DNA of 64,000 nucleotides from Planctomycetota bacterium (GTDB taxonomy: Bacteria > Planctomycetota > UBA1135), in assembly GCA_004295085.1 (NCBI GenBank), contig SHNF01000009.1, positions 124,001 through 188,000 of the forward strand. Reading direction: 5' to 3'. Below are positions 1-9,737 of this stretch, in pieces (positions within the stretch are counted from its first letter, which is position 1; each line of letters begins with the position of its first letter). Made by a program: the position numbers and the translations under genes. The notes under the pieces were generated by a model. It was not told the DNA's origin. It saw only the letters and a list, made by a program, of their open reading frames with translations, and did not search any database.

Positions 1-1
1 C

Positions 2-337
2 ATGGACGCGGCGTATCGGCGCGCAAACCTGCAGGTCCTGCCTTCCCGCGTGCCGGAGAACTCGCCTCTCACAGTGCTGGAGGCCGGGGCGCGCGGGCGA
101 GCCTCGGTAGCCAGCCACTCCGGGGGCGTTCCGGAACTGCTCGCTCCGCCCGAGCGCGGCTGGACATTCGCCAGCGGGGACGCGACCGCCTTGGCCGCCG
201 TCCTGGAGCAAGCCGCCAGCCGGCCGGAAGAGCTGGCGGCGCGCGGCGCGCGCATGCGCGAGTGGGTGGCCGCCAACTTCGACCCGCAGGCTCACTGGGA
301 CGCGCTCGCCGCTCTCTACCAGGAGCTCGCCGGATGA
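2..337 (+). CDS. Glycosyltransferase family 4, C-terminal fragment (cut by window edge)
   Basis: The last 111 residues of a GT-B retaining glycosyltransferase whose 5' part lies outside the window; the first Met seen is probably internal. The stretch PENSPLTVLEAGARGRASVA matches the acidic nucleotide-sugar-binding segment of GT4 enzymes, with E-N-S-P-L-T-V-L-E in place of the usual EGFG..E. It is followed by the SGGVPELL motif and a helical C-terminus. Its stop overlaps the next start by 4 bp (ATGA), so it is the first visible gene of a polysaccharide operon. The sugar donor cannot be read from the fragment. Confidence 0.85.
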   Translation: MDAAYRRANLQVLPSRVPENSPLTVLEAGARGRASVASHSGGVPELLAPPERGWTFASGDATALAAVLEQAASRPEELAARGARMREWVAANFDPQAHWDALAALYQELAG

Positions 338-1488
338 GGGTCCTCCTGGAAGGCTTCAAGCTGGCCCGCGGCCACGACACCGGCGGCGTGGACTCGTACT
401 GGCGCAACCTGGTGCCGGCGTTGCTGCGCACCGCGCCCGCGGACTGCCGCTACACCCTGCTCAGCGCGTTCCTGCACCCGCGCCGGGCGGCCGAGCTGCA
501 GACGCACCGGCGGACCGGGGCCACCATCCGCCACTGGTGGGCGTCTCCGGACTGGCTCGGGAGCGCCGGGCGCGCGGGCGTGCCCATCGAATGGCTTGGG
601 GGGCCGCACGACCTGGTGCACGCCGTGGAGCCGGTATGGCCGTTCCAGGGCCGCTCGCGGCTGGTGGTGACCCTGCACGACCTCATGTACCACCATCAGC
701 CGCAGTACCTGGATCCGCGCTGGGCCGCCCGGCTGGAGAAGGGCACGGAAGCCCTGAGCGCACGGGCCAGCTACTGGATCTGCGTCAGCGAGCACACGCG
801 CCGGGACCTGGTGACCGAGTTCGGCGTGCCCGTGGGCCGCACCACGGTCGTTTACCACGGAGTGGATCCACGCTTCGCGCGCGCCGCCGAGGAGCCCGGG
901 ACTCAGGAGCAGGTGCGGGCGCGGCACCAGCTCCTGGACAGACCTTACTTCCTGTTCCTGGGCTCCGTGGAGCCGAAGAAGAACCTGGACATGCTGCTGC
1001 GGGCCTTCGGCCGCGCCCTCGGCCGCGGATTGGAAGCCGATCTGGCCGTGGCCGGCCGCGCCGGCTGGCAGTCCGCGTCGGTGCGGGCGGCGGCGGAAGC
1101 GCTGCCGATCCTGGCGCGGCGCGTGCGCTTCCTCGGCTTCGTGCCGCAGGACGATCTCCCGTTCCTGGTGGCGGGCGCCCGCGCCTTGGTGCTGCCCTCG
1201 CGCTACGAGGGCTTCGGCATGCCGGTGCTCGAGGCCATGGCGGCGGGCGCGCCGGTCCTGTGCAGCAACCGCGGCGCGCTGCCGGAGGTCGCGGGGGGCG
1301 CCGCCCGCATCTTCGACGCCGACGACGAGGACGGGCTGGCGGAGCTGCTGGCGCAGGTGGATGCCGACGCGCTCCTGCGCGACAATCTGCGCGCGGCCGG
1401 GCGCACCCGGGCGCTTCCCTACACCTGGGAGCGCTGCGCGCACGCCACCCTCGCCGCGTACCGCCAAGCGCTGGAGCTGCCGCGATGA
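334..1488 (+). CDS. Glycosyltransferase family 4
   Basis: A 384-residue GT-B glycosyltransferase, probably cytoplasmic, adding a sugar to a lipid-linked polysaccharide precursor. The start at 334 is fixed by the ATGA overlap with the previous gene; the frame stays open upstream only as a shadow. The N-terminal domain begins with a G-G-V-D-S-Y-W loop. The donor domain opens with FLFLGSVEPKKN near residue 206. The EX7E motif is EGFGMPVLE (E292 and E300), followed by the ALPEVAGGAA loop. It resembles mannosyl- or rhamnosyltransferases of the WbaZ/WcaC type, but donor and acceptor cannot be assigned from sequence. Confidence 0.9.
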   Translation: MRVLLEGFKLARGHDTGGVDSYWRNLVPALLRTAPADCRYTLLSAFLHPRRAAELQTHRRTGATIRHWWASPDWLGSAGRAGVPIEWLGGPHDLVHAVEPVWPFQGRSRLVVTLHDLMYHHQPQYLDPRWAARLEKGTEALSARASYWICVSEHTRRDLVTEFGVPVGRTTVVYHGVDPRFARAAEEPGTQEQVRARHQLLDRPYFLFLGSVEPKKNLDMLLRAFGRALGRGLEADLAVAGRAGWQSASVRAAAEALPILARRVRFLGFVPQDDLPFLVAGARALVLPSRYEGFGMPVLEAMAAGAPVLCSNRGALPEVAGGAARIFDADDEDGLAELLAQVDADALLRDNLRAAGRTRALPYTWERCAHATLAAYRQALELPR

Positions 1489-2645
1489 GCCGCCGCATCG
1501 TCTTCGACGCCACCGCGCTGGCGCTGCAGGGCTACACCAAGGGAGGCGCGTACCGCTACGGCATGGAGCTGCTGCGCCGCCTTCCCGGAGCGCTGCCGGC
1601 GGACTGGAAGCTGGACTTGTACTTCAATTTCTTCCGCAAGGAGCACGTGCCGCGCATGCACGAGACCATGGAGAAGACCGGGGTGCGCGCCCACCGCTGC
1701 TCGCGCGTGCATCCGCGGCTCCTGCGGGCCGTGCATGCGCCCGCGGAATGGACCGCCGGCGCCTGCGACCTGTTCCATGGACCTTTCGACCGCGTGCCGC
1801 GCACGCGCAAGGCGGCGCGCGTGGTCACGATCCATGACCTCGCGTTCCTGCGCGCGCCCGAGGGACTGCCGGCGCAGTGGATCCGCGAGCTGCGCGCCAC
1901 GGTGCCGGCGTCGGCGCGTCGCGCGCACCGCGTGCTCACGGTCTCGGAGTTCTCGCGCCGTGACATCGTCGAGCGGCTGCAGATTCCCGCGGAGCGCGTG
2001 GAGGCCATCTACCACGGCATCCCCGAGCTCTACGCGCCGCCGCAGGACCCGCAGGCCGACCTGCTGCGCCTGCGCGCGCGCTACGGCATCGAGCCCGGCT
2101 TCGTGCTCTACCTGGGCACGCTGCAGCCGAACAAGAACATCGAGGTGCTGTGCGCGGCCTGGCAGATCCTGCGGCGGCGCGGCTTCCCCGGGCAGCTGGT
2201 GCTGGCCGGCGCGCGCGGCTGGCTGTACGACGAGATGTGGGCGCGCATCCATGCACGCGGCGACGACGCCGGGGTGCTGCAGACCGGCTACCTGGAGGAC
2301 CAGGACATCCGGCGCCTGTACGGCTGCTGCTCCGCCTTCGTGCTGGTGTCGCTGCTGGAGGGCTTCGGCATCCCGGTGATCGAGGCCATGGCCTGCGGCG
2401 CGCCGGTGGTCGCGGCCGACGCGTGCTCGCTCCCGGAGGTCGCCGGCGGCGCGGCGCTCATCGTCGACCCCGGCGACGCCGAGGCCATCGCGCGCGCCAT
2501 CGAGATCGCCGCCACGGCCGGCCCGGAGCGCGACGCGCTGATCGCGCGCGGCCTGGCGCGCAGCCGCCACTTCGACTGGGACACCTCGGCGCGCCAGCAC
2601 GTGGGCGCGTACCGCCGGGCCCTGGAGGCCGCGCGGGCGGCATGA
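1485..2645 (+). CDS. Glycosyltransferase family 4
   Basis: A 386-residue GT4 enzyme with the same architecture as its upstream neighbour: LGTLQPNKN opens the donor domain and EGFGIPVIE (E292, E300) is the EX7E motif, followed by SLPEVAGGAALIV. The start at 1485 overlaps the previous stop (ATGA). The two neighbours share motif positions and look like old paralogues. The tandem arrangement suggests successive sugar additions to one repeat unit, which is inference. Confidence 0.9.
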   Translation: MSRRIVFDATALALQGYTKGGAYRYGMELLRRLPGALPADWKLDLYFNFFRKEHVPRMHETMEKTGVRAHRCSRVHPRLLRAVHAPAEWTAGACDLFHGPFDRVPRTRKAARVVTIHDLAFLRAPEGLPAQWIRELRATVPASARRAHRVLTVSEFSRRDIVERLQIPAERVEAIYHGIPELYAPPQDPQADLLRLRARYGIEPGFVLYLGTLQPNKNIEVLCAAWQILRRRGFPGQLVLAGARGWLYDEMWARIHARGDDAGVLQTGYLEDQDIRRLYGCCSAFVLVSLLEGFGIPVIEAMACGAPVVAADACSLPEVAGGAALIVDPGDAEAIARAIEIAATAGPERDALIARGLARSRHFDWDTSARQHVGAYRRALEAARAA

Positions 2646-3598
2646 GACTGCGCTACTCCGTGTTCGTGCCCACGTTCCGCCGCCCGGAGCTGCTGCGGCG
2701 CAATCTGGAGGCCCTGGCGGTGCAGACGCGCCGCCCGGACGAGATCCTGGTGTCGCTGCGGCCGGCGGAGGATCCGGAGGGCGTGGCCGCGGTGGACGCC
2801 TTCGCCGCCGCGCACCCGGAGCTCAAGGTCGTGCCGGTGCACGTGCACGAGCGCGGCATCGTCGTGGCGGAGAACGCGCTGCTCGCCGCCGCCAGCGGCG
2901 ACGTGGCCTGCTTCCTGGACGACGACGCCATCGCGCGGCCGTTCTGGCTGGAGCACATCGCCCGCCACTACGAGCGCGACGAGCGCGTGGGCGGCGTGGC
3001 CGGTCCGGCCATCAACGTGGTTGACGGCAAGCCGCAGGAGCGCCGCGCCCGCTTCCGCAATCGCGTGATCTTCCCCGGCCTGATCCTGGACCAGAGCACG
3101 CGCCATACCGACCGCGTGGTGCGCGTGGATCACTACCGCGGCGCCAACATGAGCCTGCGCCTCGCGCCCCTGCGCCGCGCCGGAGGCTTCGATGCGCGCC
3201 TGCGCGGCGACTGCTTCCGCTTCGAGCTGGACGCGTGCCTGGCGGTGGCGCGCCAGGGTTATCGCCTGGTCTTCGATCCGGAGGTCGAGGCCGACCACCA
3301 CGAGGCCCCGCGCGGCAGCGGCAACCAGGAGCGCTTCGTGCCCGCGACCATCCGCAACAATGCCGCCAACGAGACCTACGTGCTGTGCAAGCACTACGGC
3401 TTCCTCGGCCGCGGCGCGCACCTGGTGTTCGCGTTCCTGGTCGGCAACTTCCCCGATCCCGGCCTGCTGTGGGCGGTGGCGGGGAGCCTCCTCCGCCCGT
3501 TCTGGCCCAGCCGCTACCTGCTGGGCGTGGGCGCGCTGCTGCCGGCCTGGCGCGGCCGCTGGCTGGGCTGGCGCATGCGCCGCGGGGCTGCGGCATGA
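2642..3598 (+). CDS. Glycosyltransferase family 2 (GT-A)
   Basis: A 318-residue inverting GT-A glycosyltransferase. The N-terminus YSVFVPTFRRPELLRRNLEA is the usual GT2 nucleotide-binding start. The metal-binding DxD motif is LDDDA (Asp 93-95). A hydrophobic segment near residues 270-300 may associate with the membrane. The start at 2642 overlaps the previous stop by 4 bp. It is the only GT2 enzyme in this cluster of GT4 enzymes and probably adds one sugar to the repeat unit. Confidence 0.88.
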   Translation: MRLRYSVFVPTFRRPELLRRNLEALAVQTRRPDEILVSLRPAEDPEGVAAVDAFAAAHPELKVVPVHVHERGIVVAENALLAAASGDVACFLDDDAIARPFWLEHIARHYERDERVGGVAGPAINVVDGKPQERRARFRNRVIFPGLILDQSTRHTDRVVRVDHYRGANMSLRLAPLRRAGGFDARLRGDCFRFELDACLAVARQGYRLVFDPEVEADHHEAPRGSGNQERFVPATIRNNAANETYVLCKHYGFLGRGAHLVFAFLVGNFPDPGLLWAVAGSLLRPFWPSRYLLGVGALLPAWRGRWLGWRMRRGAAA

Positions 3599-3608
3599 GG
3601 GCTTCGGC

Positions 3609-4736
3609 GTGAAGGTCGTCCTGGCTCACGATTTCATCCGCCACGGCGGCGCCGAGGTGGTGCTGGAGGAGCTGCACCGCCTGTGGCCGGAGGCCCCGGT
3701 GTACACGCTTCTGTACGAACCTCACGAGGAGTACAAGGACTGGGACATCCGCTCGAGCTGGCTGCAGCACTGGCTGCCGCCTTCCAGGTACCGATGGCCC
3801 ATGCCGATCTATCCCGGCATGGTGGACCGCATCAGATTGCCCGCCGACACGGATCTGCTCGTGACCTCGTCCGTGTCCTGGATGAAGAGCCTGGCGGCGC
3901 CGGCCGGAGTGCCGCACCTGTGCTTCATCCACCGCCCCATGATGTTCGCCTACGATCGCCAGGCCGACTTCCTGGCGGCGTATCCGGCGCCGATGCGCCC
4001 GCTGCTGCGCCTGCTCGCGGCACGGGTGCGCGAGTGGGACCAGCGCACAGCGGCCCGCCCCACCCATTACCTCGCCAACTCGCGCTACACCGCCCGGCGC
4101 GTGAAGGAGCTGTACGGGCGGGAGGCGGAGATCGTGTACCCGCCGGTGCGCCTGGAGGCGTTCCACGCGGCCGGGCTGCACACGCGGCCGGGCGCGTACT
4201 TCTTCACCATGAGCCGGCTGGAGTCCTACAAGCGCGTGGACCTGATCGTGGACGCCTGCACGCGCCTGGGCGTGCCGCTCAAAGTGGCGGGCAAGGGTCC
4301 GGAGCTGCAGCGCCTGCAGGAGCGAGCCGGCCCCGGCGTCGAGTTCCTCGGCTACGTGAGCGACGCCATGCTGCCCGAGCTGGTGGCCGGCTGCCGCGCC
4401 TTCCTGTTCTCCGCCGAGGAGGACTTCGGCATCGCGCCGGTGGAGGCGGCGGCCGCCGGACGCCCGGTGCTGGCGTACGGCGCCGGCGGCAGCCTCGAGA
4501 CCGTGGTGCACGGCCGCACCGGCCTGCACTTCGCCGCGCAAAGCGCCGACAGCCTGGTCGCGGCCATCCGGGAGCTGGAGCGCTGCGACATCCGCCCGGA
4601 GGACTGTCGCGCGCACGCGCGCCAGTTCGGCGTTCCGGAGTTCCGCCGCCGGGTGCTGGCGGCGGCGGAACGGCTGGTCCACGCGGCGCGGACCGGCTCC
4701 GGGACTGGCGCCGCCGGATCAGACACCCCACAATAG
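3609..4736 (+). CDS. Glycosyltransferase family 4 (WbaZ/mannosyltransferase-like)
   Basis: A 375-residue GT4 enzyme. I chose the GTG at 3609 because the protein then opens with the family's hydrophobic strand and glycine loop (VKVVLAHDFIRHGGAE), 10 bp after the previous stop; an ATG at 3595 runs into a stop at once. The acceptor domain has LTSYSVSW-like and CFIHRPMMFAYD segments typical of WbaZ-type mannosyltransferases. The donor domain has YFFTMSRLESYKRVDL and EDFGIAPVE (E271, E279). It is the last glycosyltransferase before the chain-length regulator. Confidence 0.88.
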   Translation: MKVVLAHDFIRHGGAEVVLEELHRLWPEAPVYTLLYEPHEEYKDWDIRSSWLQHWLPPSRYRWPMPIYPGMVDRIRLPADTDLLVTSSVSWMKSLAAPAGVPHLCFIHRPMMFAYDRQADFLAAYPAPMRPLLRLLAARVREWDQRTAARPTHYLANSRYTARRVKELYGREAEIVYPPVRLEAFHAAGLHTRPGAYFFTMSRLESYKRVDLIVDACTRLGVPLKVAGKGPELQRLQERAGPGVEFLGYVSDAMLPELVAGCRAFLFSAEEDFGIAPVEAAAAGRPVLAYGAGGSLETVVHGRTGLHFAAQSADSLVAAIRELERCDIRPEDCRAHARQFGVPEFRRRVLAAAERLVHAARTGSGTGAAGSDTPQ

Positions 4737-4791
4737 CGCCCCTTCCTGCGGTGCCACTCCCGCAGGATCCCCCGAAGCCATTCGCCCGCAG

Positions 4792-6153
4792 TTGAACCGT
4801 CAAGAGAAAGGCCCCCTGCTGCTCCTGTACGAGCGGCTGTACGTCCTCATCCTGGTGACGGCGGCGGCGGTGGCGGCGGCGTTCCTGATCTCCCGCACGG
4901 TGACGCCCATGTACCGCGGGCAGTCGCGCGGCTTCCTGCCCACGACCGCGGACGCCATCAACATCCGGTCGGAAGAAGGCAACCTGCCCACCGGGCCCAA
5001 GCTGCCCGTGGCCAGCACGGAGATGCAGGATTCCCTGAAGGGGGTGGCCCGGTCCGCCATGCTGCGCGAGCAGGTGGCCAACGCGCTGCCCGAGGTCAAC
5101 TACCAGTATCTCGAGAAGAACGTCGATGCGGACATCGACAAGTTCAACCTGCTGGTGTTCACCGCCTGGCATCCGGAGGCCGAGACCGCGGCCCGGATCG
5201 CCAACACCAGCATGCAGATGCTGCAGGACATGCTGCGCGACATCAACCAGCGCGGCGTGGCCGCGACGGTCGCCGTGCTCGGGGCCCAGATCGAGGCCAC
5301 GCAGGCGCGCCTGGCGTCGGAGCAGCAGCAGCAGCTCGACTTCCTCCGGGCCAGCAACACCGTGGACTACGGCAGCGAGTTCCAGTCGCTGGCGGCCCGC
5401 ATCGACCGCCTGCGCCAGGCCCTCTCCGATCTGGACGTGCAGATCGGCACCCTCGACGACGAGGTGGCGGCCACCACGGGCCAGCTGGCCGCACGCAAGC
5501 TGCTGCTGCAGGACGGGGCCTTCATCCTGTCTTCGCAGGCGCAGGTGCGCAACGTCTTGATCAACACGCTGCGCCAGGAGATCGCGCAGCAGGAGATCAA
5601 GCTCAGCGAGATGCTGAAGAAGTACACCGTGGAGCACCCGCTGGTGAAGGCCGAGCAGGAGCGCATGGCGCAGCTGGAGCGCCAGCTCGCCGTGGAGTCG
5701 GCTCCGGAGAACCAGTACGAGCCGGGCTCGCGCAGCTTCACGCTGGACAGCATCGCCAGCACCTTCGAGCAGCAGCTGTACCAGTTCGAGATCCAGCGCG
5801 AGTCCCTGCGCGCGCAGCGCGAGGAGCGCCAGCGCGAGCTGGACGCCGCGCTCGCGCAGTGGCGCGCCATGCCGGACCTGAAGGCGCAGCTCGACCTGAT
5901 GGACCAGCGCATCGCCGACACGCGCGGCACGCTGGGCGACGAGATGGCCCGCCTGGAGGAGTTCCGCGTGTTCCAGGCGCGCAAGCCCGACTACATCCAG
6001 ATCACCGAGCGCGCCGTTCCCGACACGGAGCCCAAGTATCCCAGCGTGACCCTCAACATGGCCGTGGCGGCCATCCTCGGCCTCATCATCTCCGTGGTCC
6101 TGATCGTGATCATGGACCGCGTCAGCTATCATCGGGAGAGAGCGCCGTGGTAG
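4792..6153 (+). CDS. Polysaccharide chain-length determinant, Wzz/GumC type
   Basis: A 453-residue inner-membrane polysaccharide co-polymerase. It has a short cytoplasmic N-terminus, a first membrane span near residues 17-37, a long Gln/Glu/Arg-rich periplasmic coiled coil (about 150-400), and a second span near 418-440. There is no fused or adjacent BY-kinase, so it is a PCP-1 or kinase-less PCP-2a form. The start is a TTG at 4792 with no clear ribosome-binding site, so the exact N-terminus is uncertain. It follows five glycosyltransferase genes and overlaps the next small gene by 7 bp, supporting a role in setting the length of the exported polymer. Confidence 0.82.
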   Translation: MNRQEKGPLLLLYERLYVLILVTAAAVAAAFLISRTVTPMYRGQSRGFLPTTADAINIRSEEGNLPTGPKLPVASTEMQDSLKGVARSAMLREQVANALPEVNYQYLEKNVDADIDKFNLLVFTAWHPEAETAARIANTSMQMLQDMLRDINQRGVAATVAVLGAQIEATQARLASEQQQQLDFLRASNTVDYGSEFQSLAARIDRLRQALSDLDVQIGTLDDEVAATTGQLAARKLLLQDGAFILSSQAQVRNVLINTLRQEIAQQEIKLSEMLKKYTVEHPLVKAEQERMAQLERQLAVESAPENQYEPGSRSFTLDSIASTFEQQLYQFEIQRESLRAQREERQRELDAALAQWRAMPDLKAQLDLMDQRIADTRGTLGDEMARLEEFRVFQARKPDYIQITERAVPDTEPKYPSVTLNMAVAAILGLIISVVLIVIMDRVSYHRERAPW

Positions 6154-6461
6154 CCCAAGCTGGCATCACCTGGGTCTTCGAAGAGGAAGAGGCCGCTCCG
6201 GGCCAGCCGGACCCGTTCGCGGAGATCCCGCTCGAGATGCGCGAGGAGCTGGAGGTGGGGCTGCGCCGCGAGGTGTTCGATCAACTCCACGCCGAGTCGG
6301 TGCAGCGCGGCGAGCTTCCGCCTCCGCCGCGCACCTGGTTCGACGGCGCGCCCGGCAAGGTCCTGCGCCTGGTGTTCCTGGCGGCGCTGGGCGCCGCGAT
6401 CGGCTCCCTGACCGTGGCCATCGTCGTCTACTCGATCCGGTCCTTCGCCACCATCGTCTGA
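6147..6461 (+). CDS. Small single-span membrane protein
   Basis: A 104-residue protein with no family I recognise. A GTG at 6147 gives a 7-bp overlap with the Wzz-type gene. The first 70 residues are acidic (FEEEEAAPGQP) and probably cytoplasmic. One hydrophobic span follows (VLRLVFLAALGAAIGSLTVA, about residues 74-97). It is followed 1 bp later by a second small membrane protein of equal length. Translational coupling to the Wzz gene suggests an accessory of polysaccharide export, but nothing in the sequence proves it. Confidence 0.6.
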   Translation: MVAQAGITWVFEEEEAAPGQPDPFAEIPLEMREELEVGLRREVFDQLHAESVQRGELPPPPRTWFDGAPGKVLRLVFLAALGAAIGSLTVAIVVYSIRSFATIV

Positions 6462-6462
6462 C

Positions 6463-6777
6463 ATGGCCACGCTCCGCGAGGAACGCCAGCGCAAGCTCGA
6501 GCTGCTCGAGCGCTACGCGGCCGCGCGCCGGGAGAAGCTGCTGGCGACCCTGCGCGCCCAGGCGCAGGCCGAGGCCGCCAGCGGGCGCTATCCGTGGAAG
6601 GGCGAGTTCCGCACCCGGGAGGAGATCCTGGAGCTCTACCGCGAGCGCCGCAAGTGGGACCGCCGCTTCCTCTTCGACCTGCTCCTGGCGGCCGTCGCCT
6701 GCATTGGCCTGCTGGGCGCGGGCGCGATGCTGGTGAAGATCTACACGCCGGACAAGATCGCCGCGAGGCAGAAATAG
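6463..6777 (+). CDS. Small coiled-coil/single-span membrane protein
   Basis: A 104-residue protein of unknown function. Residues 1-60 are an Arg/Glu/Ala-rich helix (LREERQRKLELLERYAA) predicted to form a coiled coil. A hydrophobic span follows near 69-92 (LFDLLLAAVACIGLLGAGAM), then a short basic tail. The start ATG lies one base after the previous stop, so it is the last gene of the polysaccharide operon. The previous small protein has the same layout with an acidic rather than basic head, which would suit pairing. Confidence 0.6.
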   Translation: MATLREERQRKLELLERYAAARREKLLATLRAQAQAEAASGRYPWKGEFRTREEILELYRERRKWDRRFLFDLLLAAVACIGLLGAGAMLVKIYTPDKIAARQK

Positions 6778-6789
6778 GGGTCGGACCCG

Positions 6790-7866
6790 CTATTTCAGCT
6801 TCTCCCAGAAGTCGTCCGGCATGTCGTGGGCGATCTTCAAGGCGCCGTTGGAGCCGCCGTACAGCGGTTCTTCGATGCGCAGCACGGTTCCGCCGCCCAG
6901 CTTCTCGGCCATGAACTTCTCGATCTCCGTGTCCAGACCGTCGATCATGGAGCCGCCGCCGGCCAGCAGCACGCGGTTGCGCAGCTTGTGCTGGAACTCC
7001 GGATCGAAGGTGGCGATGAGCCGGCCCAGGCCCTCGACGATGGGCGGAACGATGCTGCGGCAGGCGTCGCGCACTTCCTTGGTGATGTCGAACTTGGTGG
7101 GCTTGCCGTTGACCGGCATCTCCACCACCGCCGGCTCCATGGTGTCCAGGACCGAGGAGTAGCGCTCCTTGAACTTCTTCACCATCTGCATGCTGAACTG
7201 CGCCTCCGGGTACTTCTTGCGGATCAGATCGGCCAGCACCTGGTCCACGGAATTGCCCGCGGCGGCCAGGGTCACCTGGTCCGCCTCCTCGGGCATGGTG
7301 CCGTGCATGCGGCACAGGTCCGTGGTGCCGGCGCCGATGTCGATCACCAGCACGTCATCCAGCCAGTCCAGCCCGTAGGCGACCGCGAACGGCTCCGAGC
7401 ACAGCATCACCGAATCCAGCGTCTCCCGCGCGGCGTTGATGATGGCCTCCTTGTTGCGGATGGAGGCCTGCGCCGGCACGCCCACGACGGCGTACAGCAG
7501 CTCGTCCTTGCGCGGGCGCGCCCGCCGGCAGATCTCGCGCACCAGGTCGGCAGTGGCCTTGATGTTGGCCTCGGCCTCGGCGTTGCCGGCGCCGTTGCCG
7601 TCACCCCACTTGATATGGCCGCTGGCCAGGGGGCTGTAGAAGTTGCAGGACAGGCGGTGCTCCAGGGCCTCCTCCCCGAACAGGACCTCCTTCTTCAGCA
7701 GCTTCCTCGCTACCACGTCTTTGGGATAGGCGACGTGGCTGGCGAGAGTCTCCCGGACGCCGTTGCTGGCGGCAACGGAAGTGCGTGACGTGCCCAGGTC
7801 GATGCCCAGGTACAGGACGCCGTGATCCTTCTGCTGCGGTGCGCCGGCGTTTGCGGTCTCGTTCAT
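6790..7866 (-). CDS. MamK-like bacterial actin
   Basis: A 358-residue actin-superfamily ATPase, expected to form cytoplasmic filaments. Phosphate-1 loop GIDLGTSRTSV (residues 21-31), YPKDVVARKLL after it, VVGVPAQAS, phosphate-2 loop VIDIGAGTTDL (about 173-183) and adenosine loop AGGGSMIDGLD (about 301) are all present. From memory, the order YPKDV, SEPF.V.YGLD, GT.P..ADQVTL, AGN.VD and the C-terminal W-E-K-L follows magnetosome MamK more closely than MreB, ParM or FtsA. No other magnetosome gene is present. The upstream coiled-coil gene ends 43 bp away, with a CAGAAT -10-like element in the gap. Confidence 0.78.
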   Translation of the reverse strand: MNETANAGAPQQKDHGVLYLGIDLGTSRTSVAASNGVRETLASHVAYPKDVVARKLLKKEVLFGEEALEHRLSCNFYSPLASGHIKWGDGNGAGNAEAEANIKATADLVREICRRARPRKDELLYAVVGVPAQASIRNKEAIINAARETLDSVMLCSEPFAVAYGLDWLDDVLVIDIGAGTTDLCRMHGTMPEEADQVTLAAAGNSVDQVLADLIRKKYPEAQFSMQMVKKFKERYSSVLDTMEPAVVEMPVNGKPTKFDITKEVRDACRSIVPPIVEGLGRLIATFDPEFQHKLRNRVLLAGGGSMIDGLDTEIEKFMAEKLGGGTVLRIEEPLYGGSNGALKIAHDMPDDFWEKLK

Positions 7867-7909
7867 CGTCGTGCTCCAGGAGTGATTCGGTCTCGGGGAT
7901 GATTCTGGT

Positions 7910-8755
7910 CTAGGATCCGCTCTTCTGCGCCTCGAGCTGCTCTTTCAGCCGGATGTTGGCCTCGAAGATCCGGGTGAGTAGTTCGCGCTTCAGCTCGGCG
8001 TTGAGTTCGTCGTCGCCCAGGCCCTGCACTTCGCGGTAGATGGAGGCCAGGCCCGGCTCCATGCCTTTCATCCTGGCCAGGCGCTTGAGCTGCTCCTCCG
8101 TCGTCTCCAGGGACTGCACAAGCTTGTGGATGCGCCGCTCCAGGTTGTCCAGCTCGCGCGCGTGCTCGGCCACCTGCAGCTCCACCGCCTTGCGGCGCTC
8201 GCTGCGGATCACATTGAGCACGTACAGGACGACCTCGTCGCGCAGGCGCAGCGTCTCGGGCCCGGCCGTGCCGGCCTGCGCGAACATCTCGCGCAGCCGC
8301 GCCGCCACCGGACTCCTGGCCGGGTCGGTGACCAGGTCCACGGCGCGCTCCAGAGCCGTCTGCTCGGCCCGGGCGGCGCTGCGCCGCTGGTCCACCTCGG
8401 CTTCCAGCTCGGCGATCTCGTGGCGGAACCGCTCGCGCGTCGCCAGCAGCTGGTCACGGGCCATGGCCACGGCGCGCAGGAACTCGGCGCTGCTGAAGCC
8501 GCGCCCCTCCTTGGCGTGCCGGCCCAGGAGCTCCACGAAGCGGCGGCGCGCCGAGCCGCTCACCGCGGCCGCCTCCGCCGCGTCGAAGGTCACCGACTCC
8601 CGCTCCAGGGCGTCGCGCACCGCGAGGTCGAAGGCCTGGAGCAGCAGCTCGCGCTCCACCACGCGCAAGCGGCGGCCTTCCTGGCCCAGGATCTTCTGGG
8701 TCAGGGCGTCCGCTGCAGGCCCGGCGACAGCCTTCGGATCGTGCTCGGGGGACAT
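7910..8755 (-). CDS. Coiled-coil protein, unknown function
   Basis: A soluble, highly charged helical protein of 281 residues. It has two long Glu/Arg/Leu-rich segments (about 115-150 and 195-270) expected to form coiled coils, and no membrane span or signal peptide. Longer in-frame ATGs at 8800 and 8788 exist, but a -35/-10 pair at 8827-8799 places the transcript start near 8792, which favours the ATG at 8755. It sits between a AAA+ gene and the MamK-like actin, all on one strand, so a filament-binding or adaptor role is a fair guess only. Confidence 0.65.
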   Translation of the reverse strand: MSPEHDPKAVAGPAADALTQKILGQEGRRLRVVERELLLQAFDLAVRDALERESVTFDAAEAAAVSGSARRRFVELLGRHAKEGRGFSSAEFLRAVAMARDQLLATRERFRHEIAELEAEVDQRRSAARAEQTALERAVDLVTDPARSPVAARLREMFAQAGTAGPETLRLRDEVVLYVLNVIRSERRKAVELQVAEHARELDNLERRIHKLVQSLETTEEQLKRLARMKGMEPGLASIYREVQGLGDDELNAELKRELLTRIFEANIRLKEQLEAQKSGS

Positions 8756-8798
8756 GACTGCACTGCCTCGCAACCGTGCATCCCGCATGGGGTGGGGC

Positions 8799-8827
8799 AT
8801 TCTAGGCAGGGCCCGGACAGGGGTAAA
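8799..8827 (-). promoter_or_regulatory. Candidate sigma-70-type promoter for the coiled-coil/actin pair
   Basis: On the minus strand TTTACC (complement of 8822-8827) is separated by 17 bp from TAGAAT (complement of 8799-8804). It lies in the 73-bp gap between the AAA+ gene and the coiled-coil gene. Transcription would start near 8792, upstream of the ATG at 8755. Confidence 0.5.
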
Positions 8828-8828
8828 G

Positions 8829-9733
<905 letters not shown>

Positions 9734-9737
<4 letters not shown>

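Noticed and set aside
6790..7866. A magnetosome island
   Set aside because: Only the MamK-like actin is present. No other mam-type gene is found nearby.
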